DNA of 64,000 nucleotides from Deltaproteobacteria bacterium (GCA_019314375.1 JAFCZJ010000012.1:1-64000); one strand, 5' to 3'; numbered from the stretch's first letter, positions 1 through 9,043 are shown. The notes: generated from the letters alone by a model not told the origin. Translations and numbers: made by a program.

Positions 1-1507
1 CGGGCACTTGCAGGACCAAGACCAGGTCCAAGATTCCGCCGGCGGGCGCGATGGGGCCCAGTTCAGGTCGTCCGTCGCCGTTCAAATCGCCAGGCAGGTT
101 TTCGAAAACGCCGTCACCGTCCGTGTCTTCGGCCAAAAGCACGCCATCGTCTGATGGATCGCCGTTGCCGTTGGGGTCGGTGTAAAGAGCGGCCGGCCAG
201 GGACTTGGGTTGTGGGTCAAGGCCAGTTCGGCCAGATCTTCAACCGTGCCGTTGTTCTGTACCCGGTGGGCGTACCAAATATGCTGACCCACCATGCCGG
301 CGCCTTCCCGGTTCGGGAAGATCGTCAGATAGCCAATGTGCAGCAGATCCTGGGCTTCATCGGAAATTTCAGGCGAAGCCAAAAGCTCGGCACGGAGATC
401 GATTCGGTCCGTGTTGGCGTCGACACCCGCGGGCACTTCCAGCCGCAGGACAAAGGGAAAGCTCTCAAGCCAGGTCAAGGCCACGTCCACGCGGCCGTCG
501 CCGTTGCTGTCAAAGGAAGCCAGGGCGGGCTGCTCCAATGCATCGTCGTAGTCGCCGTCGCCGTTCAAGTCCACGGCCAAAAGCTCGCCGTCGGTCGGAT
601 CGCCGTCACCGTCGGGATCCGAGTAAATGCTGATGGCGAAACCCAAGGAAGAAACGAAGGAGAGACTTGCTTGCGCGTCGATGTTGCCTTCATTGATCAG
701 TCGGTGAGGCAGATCGATGGTTGAAGGAGAGGCTGTGCCCAACTCCCAGGATTCTTCGATGCGCAGACCGGAAAAACCAAAAGAGCCGATGCCGCCCGAG
801 GGATCCCCCAGGTTGTCCGAGGCTTCGCTGATGGTGGTGTTGTTGTGGGCGCAGACATGCCAAAACATGGAGCTGCCAGGACTCACCAACTGACCATGTT
901 CGTCGCTAATCAGGGCCCAGGGGATGCTCTCTTCAAAGACAAAGCCGTCGGGGCCGCCGCCGTTGGGTCCGGGGATGCCTGCCACCACGGCACCCAGGCT
1001 GCCTGCCATGTCGAAGCCGTCGGCAAAGCCCGTGCCCGGGTCCACCATGGGATCGCCCTCGGCCGTGAATGGCTCATAGTAGTAGAGGGTCTTGGCCGTG
1101 GCCCGGTTGCTGCCCTGCCAGAGCACCTGAAGCACGTAATCAGAGGCTTCGGCCAGTTGGTCTCCGTCGATGTCGATGACGAAATAGAAGTTCAAGATGT
1201 TGGACGACGAACCCCATCGCTCGGCGTAGACATAGATGTTGTCGGCATCATAGGTCCAGGCAAAGAGCATCAGGTCTCGTCCCGTGCCGCCGCCCACCGG
1301 GCAATCCAAGTCCGGGCTGATGGCGCAGTCGAAGCTCGAGCCGTCTCCGTCGCGGGTCACTTGCACGGGATTGGTGAGCACCGCCGACCAGTCGCTGAAA
1401 TCGCCGTCCACGGTGATGGTGGTCCGGGTGGGTTGACCTGACTGAGCCAAAGCCTGCTCCGGCATCAAAAAGCCAAAAGCGAGCAAAGTAAGAAAAAGGA
1501 GTTTCAT
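1..1507 (-). CDS. Secreted protein with CBM9/DOMON-like N-terminal domain (3' end outside window)
   Basis: The reading frame runs open from an ATG at 1507 to the window edge, so the C-terminus is missing. A signal peptide of about 21 residues ending in ALA-Q is followed by a VDGDFSDW motif and a beta-rich domain. That layout is typical of carbohydrate-binding CBM9/DOMON-like modules on secreted proteins. Further on, several Asp/Gly-rich stretches (DPDGDGDPTDGE, DLNGDGD, DPNGNGDPSDD) look like calcium-binding loops of the dockerin or thrombospondin-3 type. The protein is probably exported and calcium-stabilised. No catalytic motif is visible in the part present, so the ligand is unknown. Confidence 0.75.
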   Translation of the reverse strand, partial: MKLLFLTLLAFGFLMPEQALAQSGQPTRTTITVDGDFSDWSAVLTNPVQVTRDGDGSSFDCAISPDLDCPVGGGTGRDLMLFAWTYDADNIYVYAERWGSSSNILNFYFVIDIDGDQLAEASDYVLQVLWQGSNRATAKTLYYYEPFTAEGDPMVDPGTGFADGFDMAGSLGAVVAGIPGPNGGGPDGFVFEESIPWALISDEHGQLVSPGSSMFWHVCAHNNTTISEASDNLGDPSGGIGSFGFSGLRIEESWELGTASPSTIDLPHRLINEGNIDAQASLSFVSSLGFAISIYSDPDGDGDPTDGELLAVDLNGDGDYDDALEQPALASFDSNGDGRVDVALTWLESFPFVLRLEVPAGVDANTDRIDLRAELLASPEISDEAQDLLHIGYLTIFPNREGAGMVGQHIWYAHRVQNNGTVEDLAELALTHNPSPWPAALYTDPNGNGDPSDDGVLLAEDTDGDGVFENLPGDLNGDGRPELGPIAPAGGILDLVLVLQVP

Positions 1508-1786
1508 TGTCCCTTGATTCGTTTTCATCATCGTCATCCTCATGCTCCGTCCCCCTGCAGGCCCGGATTAGGGGCAAAGGTTTCATTTCTCAGGCTGCAT
1601 TTTTCGCATGATTCTTGGATTTTGGCAATCCATTTGCATTTTCAGCCTGTTGACGAAAATTTTATGTTTTGCTAGAGTTCCTCAAACATTTACGAGCAAG
1701 TAATGACATCAAAATCAGGAAAAACCCGTACCCCAATAGGAACTCTTGTGCTGCGACGCATTGCGTCGCAGTGCTAGAACTTACGA
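1508..1786. other. Divergent intergenic region with a REP-like element
   Basis: This 279-bp gap lies between the divergent secreted protein and the sugar transferase. It is more A+T-rich than its neighbours and ends in a REP-like hairpin (annotated separately) only 10 nt before the GTG start at 1787. I see no convincing SD site for that gene, and no other gene here. Confidence 0.5.
1738..1777 (+). repeat. REP-like palindromic element, copy 1
   Basis: The element begins AGGAACTCTTGT and ends GTGCTAG. Between them is a perfect 9-bp stem, CTGCGACGC / GCGTCGCAG, around a 3-nt loop (1751-1771). The same flanking words surround a different stem at 9004-9043 on the opposite strand. Conserved flanks with covarying stems are the hallmark of REP elements mobilised by REP-associated tyrosine transposases. 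No such transposase is in the window. Confidence 0.7.
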
Positions 1787-3223
1787 GTGTTTCGACGCAA
1801 AGATGGCGCCGTGGAGCGGGTGGCCCGCATCCTTGTAGATTTGGCGGCACTTTTGGTGGCCTCCAACCTGGCCTTTGATCTGCGTTACCATTTGGACTGG
1901 GGCGCGTTTTTAGATCCTGGCCCGGCTCCCTGGGGTGCCTTGTACCAGGCCATACCCTATTTGCTTTTTGGCTTCTTTCTCATCTACGCCACCTTCGGAC
2001 TCTATCGCTCCCAACTGAGCCGCCGGGAAGAGCTCGCCATGCTGATCAAGGCCCAGGGCCTGGCTTTCGTCTTGATTTTCGCCGCGGCCTTTTTCTACCG
2101 TGGTTTTTCTTATTCCCGCGGCGCTGCGCTCTTTCTCATGCCCTTGGCTTTTCTTCTGACCCTGGGCGGGCGTTTCATGTTGCGCATCGGCACCGGGGCC
2201 CTGCTGCGCTTGGATCGAGTGCGTGAAAAGGTCATCTTGCTTGGCTTCGGTGAGGAGACCGGCAGGCTCATTGAGGGCTTGGCTCGTCCAGATGAGGCCT
2301 ATGCGCTTTTGGGCATCGTGCTCAGGGCCGGACGTGAGGCCCCGGAGGACATCCCGCGACTGGGGGACCTGGCTGATCTGGAGGACCTGCTGGCCGAGCA
2401 TCGCCCGGATCGGGTTTTGCTCATCAGCGGGGATTTACGCCATGCCGAGCTCATCGCCGCAATCGACACCTGCCTGGCGCAGAACACGCCATGGGCCGTG
2501 GTGCCCGATCTCTACGACATGCTGCGAGATCGGCTGATGATGGATCAGGTGGCCGGCGTGCCCGTCATGGGTCCTCATGGCAACAGCATCGTGGGACTGA
2601 ACCGTGTCCTGAAGCGGGCGGTGGATCTCTCAGTGGCCATTTTGCTGCTGCTGGTCTTGGGGCCGATCATGCTGCTGGTGGCGCTGACGGTCAAGCTGAG
2701 CTCCAAAGGACCCGTTCTTTTCCGACAAGAGCGGGTGGGGCGCCTGGGCGCTGCGTTTTCCTTGCTGAAGTTCCGCACCATGCGGGCCGACGCGGACGAC
2801 AGCCTGCACAAGCAGGTCATGGAAAAGGTCATCGACGAAGGGCAGGCGGGGGACACAGACGGCGGACAAGCCATCTACAAGCTAAAAGACGACCCGCGCA
2901 TCACCCCAACAGGGCGTTGGTTGAGGCGCTTTTCTTTAGACGAATTGCCTCAGCTTTTCAATGTCTTGTCAGGTTCCATGAGCCTGGTCGGTCCCAGGCC
3001 CGCGATTGCCTATGAAGTAGAACGATATGGCCAGCGGCATCGCCGTCGCTTAGAGGCCCTGCCGGGCATCACGGGCCTCTGGCAGGTGTCGGGCAGAAAT
3101 CGATTGAGTTTCGAAAAAATGGTCGAGCTCGATATCCACTATCTGGAGAACTGGTCTTTGGGCCTGGATCTGCGCATCTGTGCCAAAACCGTCACCGCAG
3201 TTCTATTTTCCCGGGGTTATTGA
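1787..3223 (+). CDS. Exopolysaccharide polyprenyl glycosylphosphotransferase
   Basis: This 478-residue inner-membrane protein should transfer a sugar-1-phosphate from a nucleotide sugar to undecaprenyl phosphate, the first step of exopolysaccharide or O-antigen repeat assembly (WbaP/EpsE class). About four hydrophobic segments occupy residues 14-130. A Rossmann-like central domain (about 147-260) and a re-entrant segment (about 272-295) follow. The C-terminal catalytic domain has KFRTM, SLDELPQ (about 383-389) and LVGPRP (about 399-404), all typical of bacterial sugar transferases. Length matches the family. The GTG start lies 10 nt after a REP-like hairpin and lacks a clear SD, so the GTG at 1811 is an alternative. 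No other polysaccharide genes adjoin it. Confidence 0.88.
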   Translation: MFRRKDGAVERVARILVDLAALLVASNLAFDLRYHLDWGAFLDPGPAPWGALYQAIPYLLFGFFLIYATFGLYRSQLSRREELAMLIKAQGLAFVLIFAAAFFYRGFSYSRGAALFLMPLAFLLTLGGRFMLRIGTGALLRLDRVREKVILLGFGEETGRLIEGLARPDEAYALLGIVLRAGREAPEDIPRLGDLADLEDLLAEHRPDRVLLISGDLRHAELIAAIDTCLAQNTPWAVVPDLYDMLRDRLMMDQVAGVPVMGPHGNSIVGLNRVLKRAVDLSVAILLLLVLGPIMLLVALTVKLSSKGPVLFRQERVGRLGAAFSLLKFRTMRADADDSLHKQVMEKVIDEGQAGDTDGGQAIYKLKDDPRITPTGRWLRRFSLDELPQLFNVLSGSMSLVGPRPAIAYEVERYGQRHRRRLEALPGITGLWQVSGRNRLSFEKMVELDIHYLENWSLGLDLRICAKTVTAVLFSRGY

Positions 3224-3244
3224 TTCGCCCCAAGCGAGCGAAGC

Positions 3245-3991
3245 GTGCCAAGGCTGGAAATCGACGAACAGGGAGAAACCCTGGACAAAATATGCGGAGA
3301 GCTGGAGATATTCCAGGCTCGTCGAGGCTACCGTTTCGGCATCGAGACCCTTTTGCTTTCCGCCTTCGTGAGTCCCGGTGCCAAGAAGTTGGTGGATTTG
3401 GGCACCGGTTCGGGCGTGATGCCCATAGTCATGTGTCGTTTTGATCGCAGTCAGAAGGCCTGGGGCGTCGAGATCCAGACCAGCCTGGCCGAAAGGGCCA
3501 GACGCTCGGTGGCTCACAACGGCCTCGAGGATCGAGTACAGATCATCGAAGGCGATTTTCGGGCCTTGGAGGGAATCCTACCGGCAGGCGGTTTTGATCG
3601 GGTTTTGGCCAACCCTCCTTACGAGACCGGCTTCGGTCGGATCAATGAAAACGGAGAAAAGGCAGCGGGCAGGCACGAGATCAACGGCAGCCTGGATGAG
3701 CTCGTGGCCGCGGCTGCCCGGTTGCTGAAACCGCCCGGTCGATTTGCCATGGTGGCCCCCCCCAAACGCCTGCCTGAAACCCTGGAGGCTTGCTTTAAGC
3801 ACGGTTTTCGACCCATCCGTTTGCGCCTGGCCTACGGCCGAGTGGAGCTGCCGTCCAAGCATTTTCTTCTGGAGGCCATCCGCGGGGGAAGGGCGGAATT
3901 GGCTGTCGAACCCCCTTTGATTATCTATAAAAATCCAAATAGGTACACAGATGAAGTTGAAGCGATGCTTTACCCCAGGGGTCGAGGCTGA
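3245..3991 (+). CDS. TrmN6-like tRNA1(Val) adenine-N6 methyltransferase
   Basis: This 248-residue class I SAM-dependent methyltransferase probably methylates N6 of adenine 37 in tRNA(Val), like E. coli YfiC/TrmN6. SAM-binding motif I (VDLGTGSGVMPIV) lies near residues 50-62. The N6-adenine/glutamine methyltransferase motif NPPY is at 123-126 (LANPPYETG). The C-terminal VAPPKRLPE and PSKHFLLEAIRGG segments also fit the TrmN6 family. It starts at a GTG 21 nt after the upstream transferase and may be cotranscribed with it. Family assignment is firm; substrate specificity is inferred. Confidence 0.82.
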   Translation: MPRLEIDEQGETLDKICGELEIFQARRGYRFGIETLLLSAFVSPGAKKLVDLGTGSGVMPIVMCRFDRSQKAWGVEIQTSLAERARRSVAHNGLEDRVQIIEGDFRALEGILPAGGFDRVLANPPYETGFGRINENGEKAAGRHEINGSLDELVAAAARLLKPPGRFAMVAPPKRLPETLEACFKHGFRPIRLRLAYGRVELPSKHFLLEAIRGGRAELAVEPPLIIYKNPNRYTDEVEAMLYPRGRG

Positions 3992-4000
3992 CGCAGGGGA

Positions 4001-5155
4001 TTATTCGATGCCGGCCATCCAATCCATGGAGATAATGGTCACGCCGTCGCCGAAGACCTGAAAGTCGACGTGGCCAATGGGCACCTGTTGGCCTTCGGCA
4101 TTTTGGGCCAGGCAAGCCAGGCTGTGGGTTTTGCCTTCGTCTAAGCCGATGGCGGCATAGAGCCCGTTTACGTTGGAGGCATGCAGGCCTGTGACGTCAG
4201 GTCGTGGGTTTTCGGCGTTGGTGAAGTAGACCAGCTCTTCCGGCTTTTCCACCACGCCGCAGGTGGCGTTTTTGAGTTCGCGGTATTGGCAGTCGCGCAG
4301 GGTGCCCGCCACGGCCCCTTGATGATCGGGCAGGGAGGAGATGCCCGTGGCCATCAGGATGACCCGGAATGTCGACGAGCTGATGGCGTAGCCTCTCCAG
4401 GGGTTCAGCGAAATATCCAAGCCCGTGCGCGGGTCCGTGACGGTCTCTCGGGTGTCGAAGACGAAGGTGCCGTCACCCGGATCCGAGGCCAGGTCGGCCC
4501 AGAGCACCACGTTGTACTTGTAGGTGGTCACGAAGCTATCGTCGGGGTCATAATAGGATTTGAGGATCAGGGGCGTGTTGGTGGGCACCCCGGTGAATTC
4601 AAAGGCCCCGCCGTATTCGCAGACGCTTTCGTTCACTTCCGTGGTGGCCACGTCCCAATTCGAGTTGCCGGTGGGGTTTTGGTCGGCCCGGTAGAGCGCA
4701 ACCTGCATGGGGTAGGTCACGTCCCCGATGCCGAAGGCGTCCACGCAGCCCCGGAAGGTGACCGTCTCAGGCCCTGCCGGGGCCGAGATGCCGCAGAATC
4801 CCTGGCGGCAGACCAGCTGGGTGCCCGAATTGTCGATGGGGCAGTCTGTGTCGGCGCTGCAGGCGTCTACGTTGTGGCAGCTCAAGTCCGCCTCGCCGCT
4901 GCACTGGAATTGTTCGTGCTCGTCTTCGAGGCAGCTGTCTGCTTCGAGTTCGGCCCGGGCCACGCAGACCGTTCCGGCAACGCAATCCTCGGAACCGGCA
5001 CAGGGTAGCTCGCCACAGAGATCCTCGCCTGCGTCTTCATCTGCATCGTTCAGGCCAGAATCGTGACTGCCGCCTTCCGAACTGCAGGCAGTCGCAAGGA
5101 AGAAGCAGAAGAAACAACTGAGCAATAGAGAAATACCCTTGATAGATAGCTTCAT
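4001..5155 (-). CDS. Cys-rich lipoprotein of unknown function
   Basis: The 384-residue product has a lipoprotein signal peptide ending in LATAC (Cys24), followed by an acidic linker. Residues about 45-130 hold a cysteine-rich segment of the DxDCP...LVCRQGFC type seen in several lipoproteins of this window. The remaining 250 residues look beta-rich, with segments such as GVPTNTPLILKSYYDPDD suggesting a carboxypeptidase-regulatory-like or transthyretin-like fold. No catalytic motif is visible. It lies 51 nt downstream of the DUF721 gene on the same strand and converges on the methyltransferase gene. Confidence 0.75.
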   Translation of the reverse strand: MKLSIKGISLLLSCFFCFFLATACSSEGGSHDSGLNDADEDAGEDLCGELPCAGSEDCVAGTVCVARAELEADSCLEDEHEQFQCSGEADLSCHNVDACSADTDCPIDNSGTQLVCRQGFCGISAPAGPETVTFRGCVDAFGIGDVTYPMQVALYRADQNPTGNSNWDVATTEVNESVCEYGGAFEFTGVPTNTPLILKSYYDPDDSFVTTYKYNVVLWADLASDPGDGTFVFDTRETVTDPRTGLDISLNPWRGYAISSSTFRVILMATGISSLPDHQGAVAGTLRDCQYRELKNATCGVVEKPEELVYFTNAENPRPDVTGLHASNVNGLYAAIGLDEGKTHSLACLAQNAEGQQVPIGHVDFQVFGDGVTIISMDWMAGIE

Positions 5156-5206
5156 GCTTGGTCTCCACTCATAGGGACTGGTTCGTTTTTCTTGGCTCTC
5201 GGCTGT

Positions 5207-5713
5207 TTAGCCCGGTCCGCCCTTGGCGTCAAGTCTCCGCAGGGCCGCCAGGCGTGCACGACGGATGGCGTCGCCCAGATTCTCGTCCGTCACCTGCTCG
5301 CCCAACTCGGCGGCGGCTTGCTTCATGGCTGGACTGGCCTTGGCTAAGACCAGATCGTCCGGTTCGCTTTTTGCTCCGCAAGGCAGGACCTCGCCCTGAA
5401 CGACCTTGATTTCTTTCACCCAGCCGGGAGGCACCAGGGTGTTGAGTCTTTCCAGTATTTCAGGGATTAAATAGGTCAGTTCGGCGGCCCAGGCCGCGTC
5501 CGCCACGGCCAGGCGCAGACTTCCGCGCATCAAGCGCACGGGGCTTGCGTGTTGGGCCACGTATTCTCCTGCCGCTTCGGGCCACACACGGCGCAGCCGT
5601 TCCAGTCGATGCAGGTGCTGGAATCTCCAGCGCCGTGCCTGCTTTCCCACCAATTCGGCCAGACTTGCGGGCATGGCCCGGCGTCGGCGTCTTCTTCGTG
5701 CGGCTGCGACCAT
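5207..5713 (-). CDS. DUF721 (DciA-like) protein
   Basis: The 168-residue protein starts with an Arg-rich patch. It continues with the DUF721 core: a helix ending in WRFQHLHRLERLRRVWPEAAGEYVAQHASPV, then RGSLRLAVADAAWAAELTYL. DUF721 includes DciA, which helps load the replicative helicase DnaB in bacteria without DnaC. It probably acts in the cytoplasm on DNA or the replisome. The helicase role here is inferred from the family. A later in-frame ATG (MPASLAEL) is an alternative start that would remove the Arg-rich N-terminus. Confidence 0.75.
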   Translation of the reverse strand: MVAAARRRRRRRAMPASLAELVGKQARRWRFQHLHRLERLRRVWPEAAGEYVAQHASPVRLMRGSLRLAVADAAWAAELTYLIPEILERLNTLVPPGWVKEIKVVQGEVLPCGAKSEPDDLVLAKASPAMKQAAAELGEQVTDENLGDAIRRARLAALRRLDAKGGPG

Positions 5714-5796
5714 GGCCGGGAGCTTAGCAGAACGATCGAGCCTTGCAAAGCGGAGCTGCTGGGCGTATGAGATGCGGAGCGGGGTCAGGGAGCGAG

Positions 5797-6576
5797 ATGC
5801 TGATGAACCAGACCAGTTTGAAGGCAGTGGCCGACAAAATTTTGTCCAAGCCCAAGAATGTGGCCTTCACCGGGGCCGGCATCTCAACCGAGTCGGGCAT
5901 TCCCGATTTTCGTTCACCAGGCGGCATTTGGGAGCGCTTCAACCCCATGGAATACGCCACCATCGAGGCCTTTCGGCGAGATCCCGTCAAGGCTTGGGAG
6001 ATGTTCCGCGAGCTTTCCCGCATACTGGAAGAAGCCGAGCCCAATCCGGCTCACCTGGCCCTGGCGCGCTTGGAGGAGCTGGGCCTCTTGCAGGCGGTGA
6101 TCACGCAAAATATCGACAACCTGCACCAGGAGGCCGGCTCGAAGAAAGTGGTGGAGTTCCACGGCAACGCCCGGCGCTTGGTTTGTGAATGTGGAAAGAG
6201 TGTAGAGGCCGAGCTGGTGAAGACACATTGGCTTGAGGGGCGGGATTTTCCACCCCGATGCGAGTCCTGCGGCGCCATCATGAAACCGGACGTGGTCTTG
6301 TTCGGCGAGCCCATCCCGCGCACCGCTTCCCAGGAGGCCATGCGATTGGCCCAGCACCCCAATGTCTTTTTGGTGGTGGGCACTTCGGCGGTCGTGGCCC
6401 CGGCAAGCTACTTGCCCGTGGTTGCAAACAAGACCGGCGGCTGCATTGTGGAAATCAACTTGGAGCCCACCGACCTGGCGACCGGCTACGCGGAGCACAG
6501 TCTTTACGGACCCGCGGGAGAGATCCTGCCAGCCCTGGTGGAGCTTGTCGAGGCCGGGCTGGGTTCATCCACTTGA
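5797..6576 (+). CDS. Sir2-family NAD-dependent protein deacylase
   Basis: This 259-residue sirtuin removes acyl groups from lysines using NAD+. It has the NAD-binding GAGIS-ESGIPDFRS motif (about 26-39), TQNID (103-107), the catalytic His122 in VVEFHGN and a late GTSAVV motif. Four cysteines (130, 132, 155, 158) can bind the structural zinc, although the first pair is CxC rather than the usual CxxC. I chose the ATG at 5797 because AGGGAG lies just upstream; a TTG at 5743 and an ATG at 5803 are in frame. Its stop codon overlaps the -35 hexamer of the next gene's likely promoter. Confidence 0.9.
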   Translation: MLMNQTSLKAVADKILSKPKNVAFTGAGISTESGIPDFRSPGGIWERFNPMEYATIEAFRRDPVKAWEMFRELSRILEEAEPNPAHLALARLEELGLLQAVITQNIDNLHQEAGSKKVVEFHGNARRLVCECGKSVEAELVKTHWLEGRDFPPRCESCGAIMKPDVVLFGEPIPRTASQEAMRLAQHPNVFLVVGTSAVVAPASYLPVVANKTGGCIVEINLEPTDLATGYAEHSLYGPAGEILPALVELVEAGLGSST

Positions 6577-6602
6577 CAAAAGTGCCCCAAACCCTTTAGA
6601 AA
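6573..6602 (+). promoter_or_regulatory. Sigma70-like promoter for the Ig-like lipoprotein gene
   Basis: A perfect TTGACA at 6573-6578 is followed after 18 nt by TAGAAA (6597-6602). The -35 hexamer contains the sir2 stop codon. Transcription would begin about 45 nt before the ATG at 6653, which has a strong GGAGG site at 6641-6645. Confidence 0.55.
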
Positions 6603-6652
6603 TAGGCCAACTTAATCTATCCATCTGTTCTCAACCCTTTGGAGGAAAACCC

Positions 6653-8911
6653 ATGAGGAAGTTTTTGAAAATTTTGCCCCTCGCCATGTTGGCGCTCTCG
6701 CTGATGGCCATGGGCTGTAGCAGCGACAACGGTAACACCGATGAATGCGCCGACGGCACCTTCCTGTGCGCCGATGAGGCATGCCACGCATGTTGCAACG
6801 ACGATCATTGCGACCAGGGCTTCGAATGCTCGACCGAATTCGTCTGCACTGCGGTTTGTAGCGACGCGGGTTCCGACTGCAGCGCCGACCCGGCTTCCTG
6901 CTGCGAAGGCCTGGCCTGTGATCCCTTCGATCGTGAATGCGTGACCGTATGTGGCGCTGACGCCGACTGCGTGGCCTTGCATTCGGACATGCTTTTTTCC
7001 GGTGATCTGAAATGCCAGAATGACGGTACCTGTGATTTCGATCACTGCGCCAACGACGACAACTGCCCTCCGGGTACCGTTTGTTACGGCGGCGACTGTG
7101 TCAGCCCCGTGGGCGCGGGAGACGTAGACCATTGCATCGTGGTCCCGGCCTCGGCCGTGATTCGTGAAGGCACCACCGCTGAATTCGCCGTGACGGCCTT
7201 TATGGCCAGTGGCGCTTTGGCCCCGGGCGTGACCTTTGAGTGGGCATCCGACGACACCGACGTGGCCACCGTGGCCGCGGGCGTTGTTACCGGCGGCTCA
7301 ACCACCGGCACCGCAAGCATCACGGCCAACGTGGTCAGCGGCGTCACATGCACCCCCGCGGCATCCGTGGTCAACTTCGGCGCCGTCGAGGCGGGCCACA
7401 CCCGCGTGGTGGTGGTCGACGAGATGGCCGGCACGCTCATCGCCGGCGCGACCGTGCGCATCGTGGGTGACGGTTACGACAACAGCATCGACACCAGCGC
7501 TGAAGGCATCGCCGACTTTGACGACATCGAATTGGCCGCGGCTACCCTCGGCACCGTGACGGTTTCAGCCGGCACCCATGCACCGGTGACGGTGATGGAC
7601 GTGACCAGCAACGACCTGATCCTGCATGTGGGCCTGATTCATGACCCGACCATGTCCGGCGGTTTCCGCGGCAGGTTCGACTTTGACTCCATCGTCTGCG
7701 CCCCCGGCGACACTTGTGAAGTCAAGCTGGGCCTGGCCGGCCCCTCCATCCCGGGCAACCTCTTCAACCTGAGTTTCGACATGCTCATCGGCGAGATGAT
7801 CATGACCCACATCGAGTTCGGTGGCAGCGACATGGATACCCCGCTTCCGGGCGGTTTGATCCTCGGCCTGAACGACACCTGGTTCCGTGAAATCATCACG
7901 TCCACCGGCGTGCCGGGCACCCGCGTAGCCTGGGGCTTGGGCGGCAAATTGAACCTGGGTGAGCTGATTACTCTGCTCGGCCCAATCATCTCCGGTGGCG
8001 GCGAAGACATCGACATCGGCGGCCTTTTGGTCTCCATCCTGCCTCTGTTCCAGGATTTCTACACGGGCATCAAGCCCAACGTGGATATCACGGCCATCGC
8101 CAAGGTCGTCGACGTCAACGACATCAACGGCGACGAAGACACCACCGACCTGGTGCCCGACTACGACAACTTCCCGGAACTGCAGCCTGACGGCATGATG
8201 GGCCTGGGCGTACCCATGGACCAGAGCATGACCTTCAACGTAGGCGCCTTGCCGAGCTGCGGCGACGGCTACTGCTATGATGGCATCATTCTTCTGGCCG
8301 GTGTCATGGTCAAAGACGCGGGTCTGGTGCCCTTGGGCATCACCGCCGGCATGGACAAGGTCGACGAAGAAGACACCCCGAACGGACAGATCGAAGCGAT
8401 GACCCTGTTCTTGTCGGATGTGGCCGGTCGTCTCCCCGAAGACCAGGTGCAGCGTGTCGTCGTTGCCTTGGGTCTCAACATTGGTGGCTTGATGGACGAT
8501 ACCGGTGGCGGCCTGACCATCGCCGGACAGGTTCTCTACGTCGACAGCTTCAGCGGCACCCACAGCTTGCCGGCTTTCATGACCCCGGCGGATGTGACCT
8601 TCGACGCTGCGGCTCGCACGGCTACTTTGACCGCGCTGCCCGCCGGCATCGACTACATGCACATGATCCTCGACGGCGCCGCGGCGTCGTGGCAGATCAT
8701 GGCTCCGTCGGCGACCGCCGGCACGGTCTTTGACCTGCCCGAGGACCCGGCTTCCGGTTCCTACATGGACGCTCTGAATTTCGTGGCCATCGATTTGGCT
8801 GATGGTACGAGCTTCCAGGACATCCCGGCCTTCAACGGCAGCAACATGGACAGCCTGGTTGAGTTGGTTGGCTCGTTTGTGTTCGGTACGGCTGGCGTGC
8901 CTGGCGAATAG
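6653..8911 (+). CDS. Large Cys-rich lipoprotein with Big2-like Ig domain
   Basis: The 752-residue product is a predicted lipoprotein; its signal peptide ends at MAMGC (Cys22). Residues about 30-155 are cysteine-rich, with repeated DxDC / CxxGxC units. Residues about 160-250 resemble a bacterial Ig-like (Big2) domain (VIREGTTAEFAVTAF, VTFEWASDDTDVATVAAGVVTG). A carboxypeptidase-regulatory-like segment and about 450 unassigned beta-rich residues follow. I set the start at the ATG with GGAGG 8 nt upstream; the frame stays open upstream, but that part overlaps sir2. It sits between its own promoter and a strong terminator, so it is probably monocistronic. It is likely a surface or periplasmic structural protein. 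Confidence 0.8.
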   Translation: MRKFLKILPLAMLALSLMAMGCSSDNGNTDECADGTFLCADEACHACCNDDHCDQGFECSTEFVCTAVCSDAGSDCSADPASCCEGLACDPFDRECVTVCGADADCVALHSDMLFSGDLKCQNDGTCDFDHCANDDNCPPGTVCYGGDCVSPVGAGDVDHCIVVPASAVIREGTTAEFAVTAFMASGALAPGVTFEWASDDTDVATVAAGVVTGGSTTGTASITANVVSGVTCTPAASVVNFGAVEAGHTRVVVVDEMAGTLIAGATVRIVGDGYDNSIDTSAEGIADFDDIELAAATLGTVTVSAGTHAPVTVMDVTSNDLILHVGLIHDPTMSGGFRGRFDFDSIVCAPGDTCEVKLGLAGPSIPGNLFNLSFDMLIGEMIMTHIEFGGSDMDTPLPGGLILGLNDTWFREIITSTGVPGTRVAWGLGGKLNLGELITLLGPIISGGGEDIDIGGLLVSILPLFQDFYTGIKPNVDITAIAKVVDVNDINGDEDTTDLVPDYDNFPELQPDGMMGLGVPMDQSMTFNVGALPSCGDGYCYDGIILLAGVMVKDAGLVPLGITAGMDKVDEEDTPNGQIEAMTLFLSDVAGRLPEDQVQRVVVALGLNIGGLMDDTGGGLTIAGQVLYVDSFSGTHSLPAFMTPADVTFDAAARTATLTALPAGIDYMHMILDGAAASWQIMAPSATAGTVFDLPEDPASGSYMDALNFVAIDLADGTSFQDIPAFNGSNMDSLVELVGSFVFGTAGVPGE

Positions 8912-8931
8912 GGCGCTGGAAAAAGTAATAC

Positions 8932-8968
8932 AAAACCCCATGGCGCGTTGGCGCTGTGGGGTTTTTTT
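8932..8968 (+). terminator. Rho-independent terminator
   Basis: An ACCCCA...GCGC / GCGC...TGGGGT stem with a short internal loop and GTTG apex is followed by seven T residues. It lies 20 nt after the Ig-like lipoprotein stop codon. The A-run before the stem means it could also work on the opposite strand. Confidence 0.85.
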
Positions 8969-9003
8969 GTGTGTGGTGTAGAGTGGGGCTTGGATACGGC
9001 ACA

Positions 9004-9043
9004 CTAGCACCGTGTCGCTTTGCGACACGGTACAAGAGTTCCT
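9004..9043 (-). repeat. REP-like palindromic element, copy 2
   Basis: Read on the minus strand, this copy begins AGGAACTCTTGT and ends GTGCTAG, exactly as the copy at 1738-1777. Its perfect 10-bp stem, ACCGTGTCGC / GCGACACGGT around a 3-nt loop (9009-9031), differs from copy 1 but pairs fully. It lies between the terminator and the clostripain gene. Confidence 0.7.

Noticed and set aside
7565-9028. A 487-codon minus-strand open frame
   Set aside because: It is antisense to the Ig-like lipoprotein and runs through the terminator; its translation is His/Val-rich with no domain.
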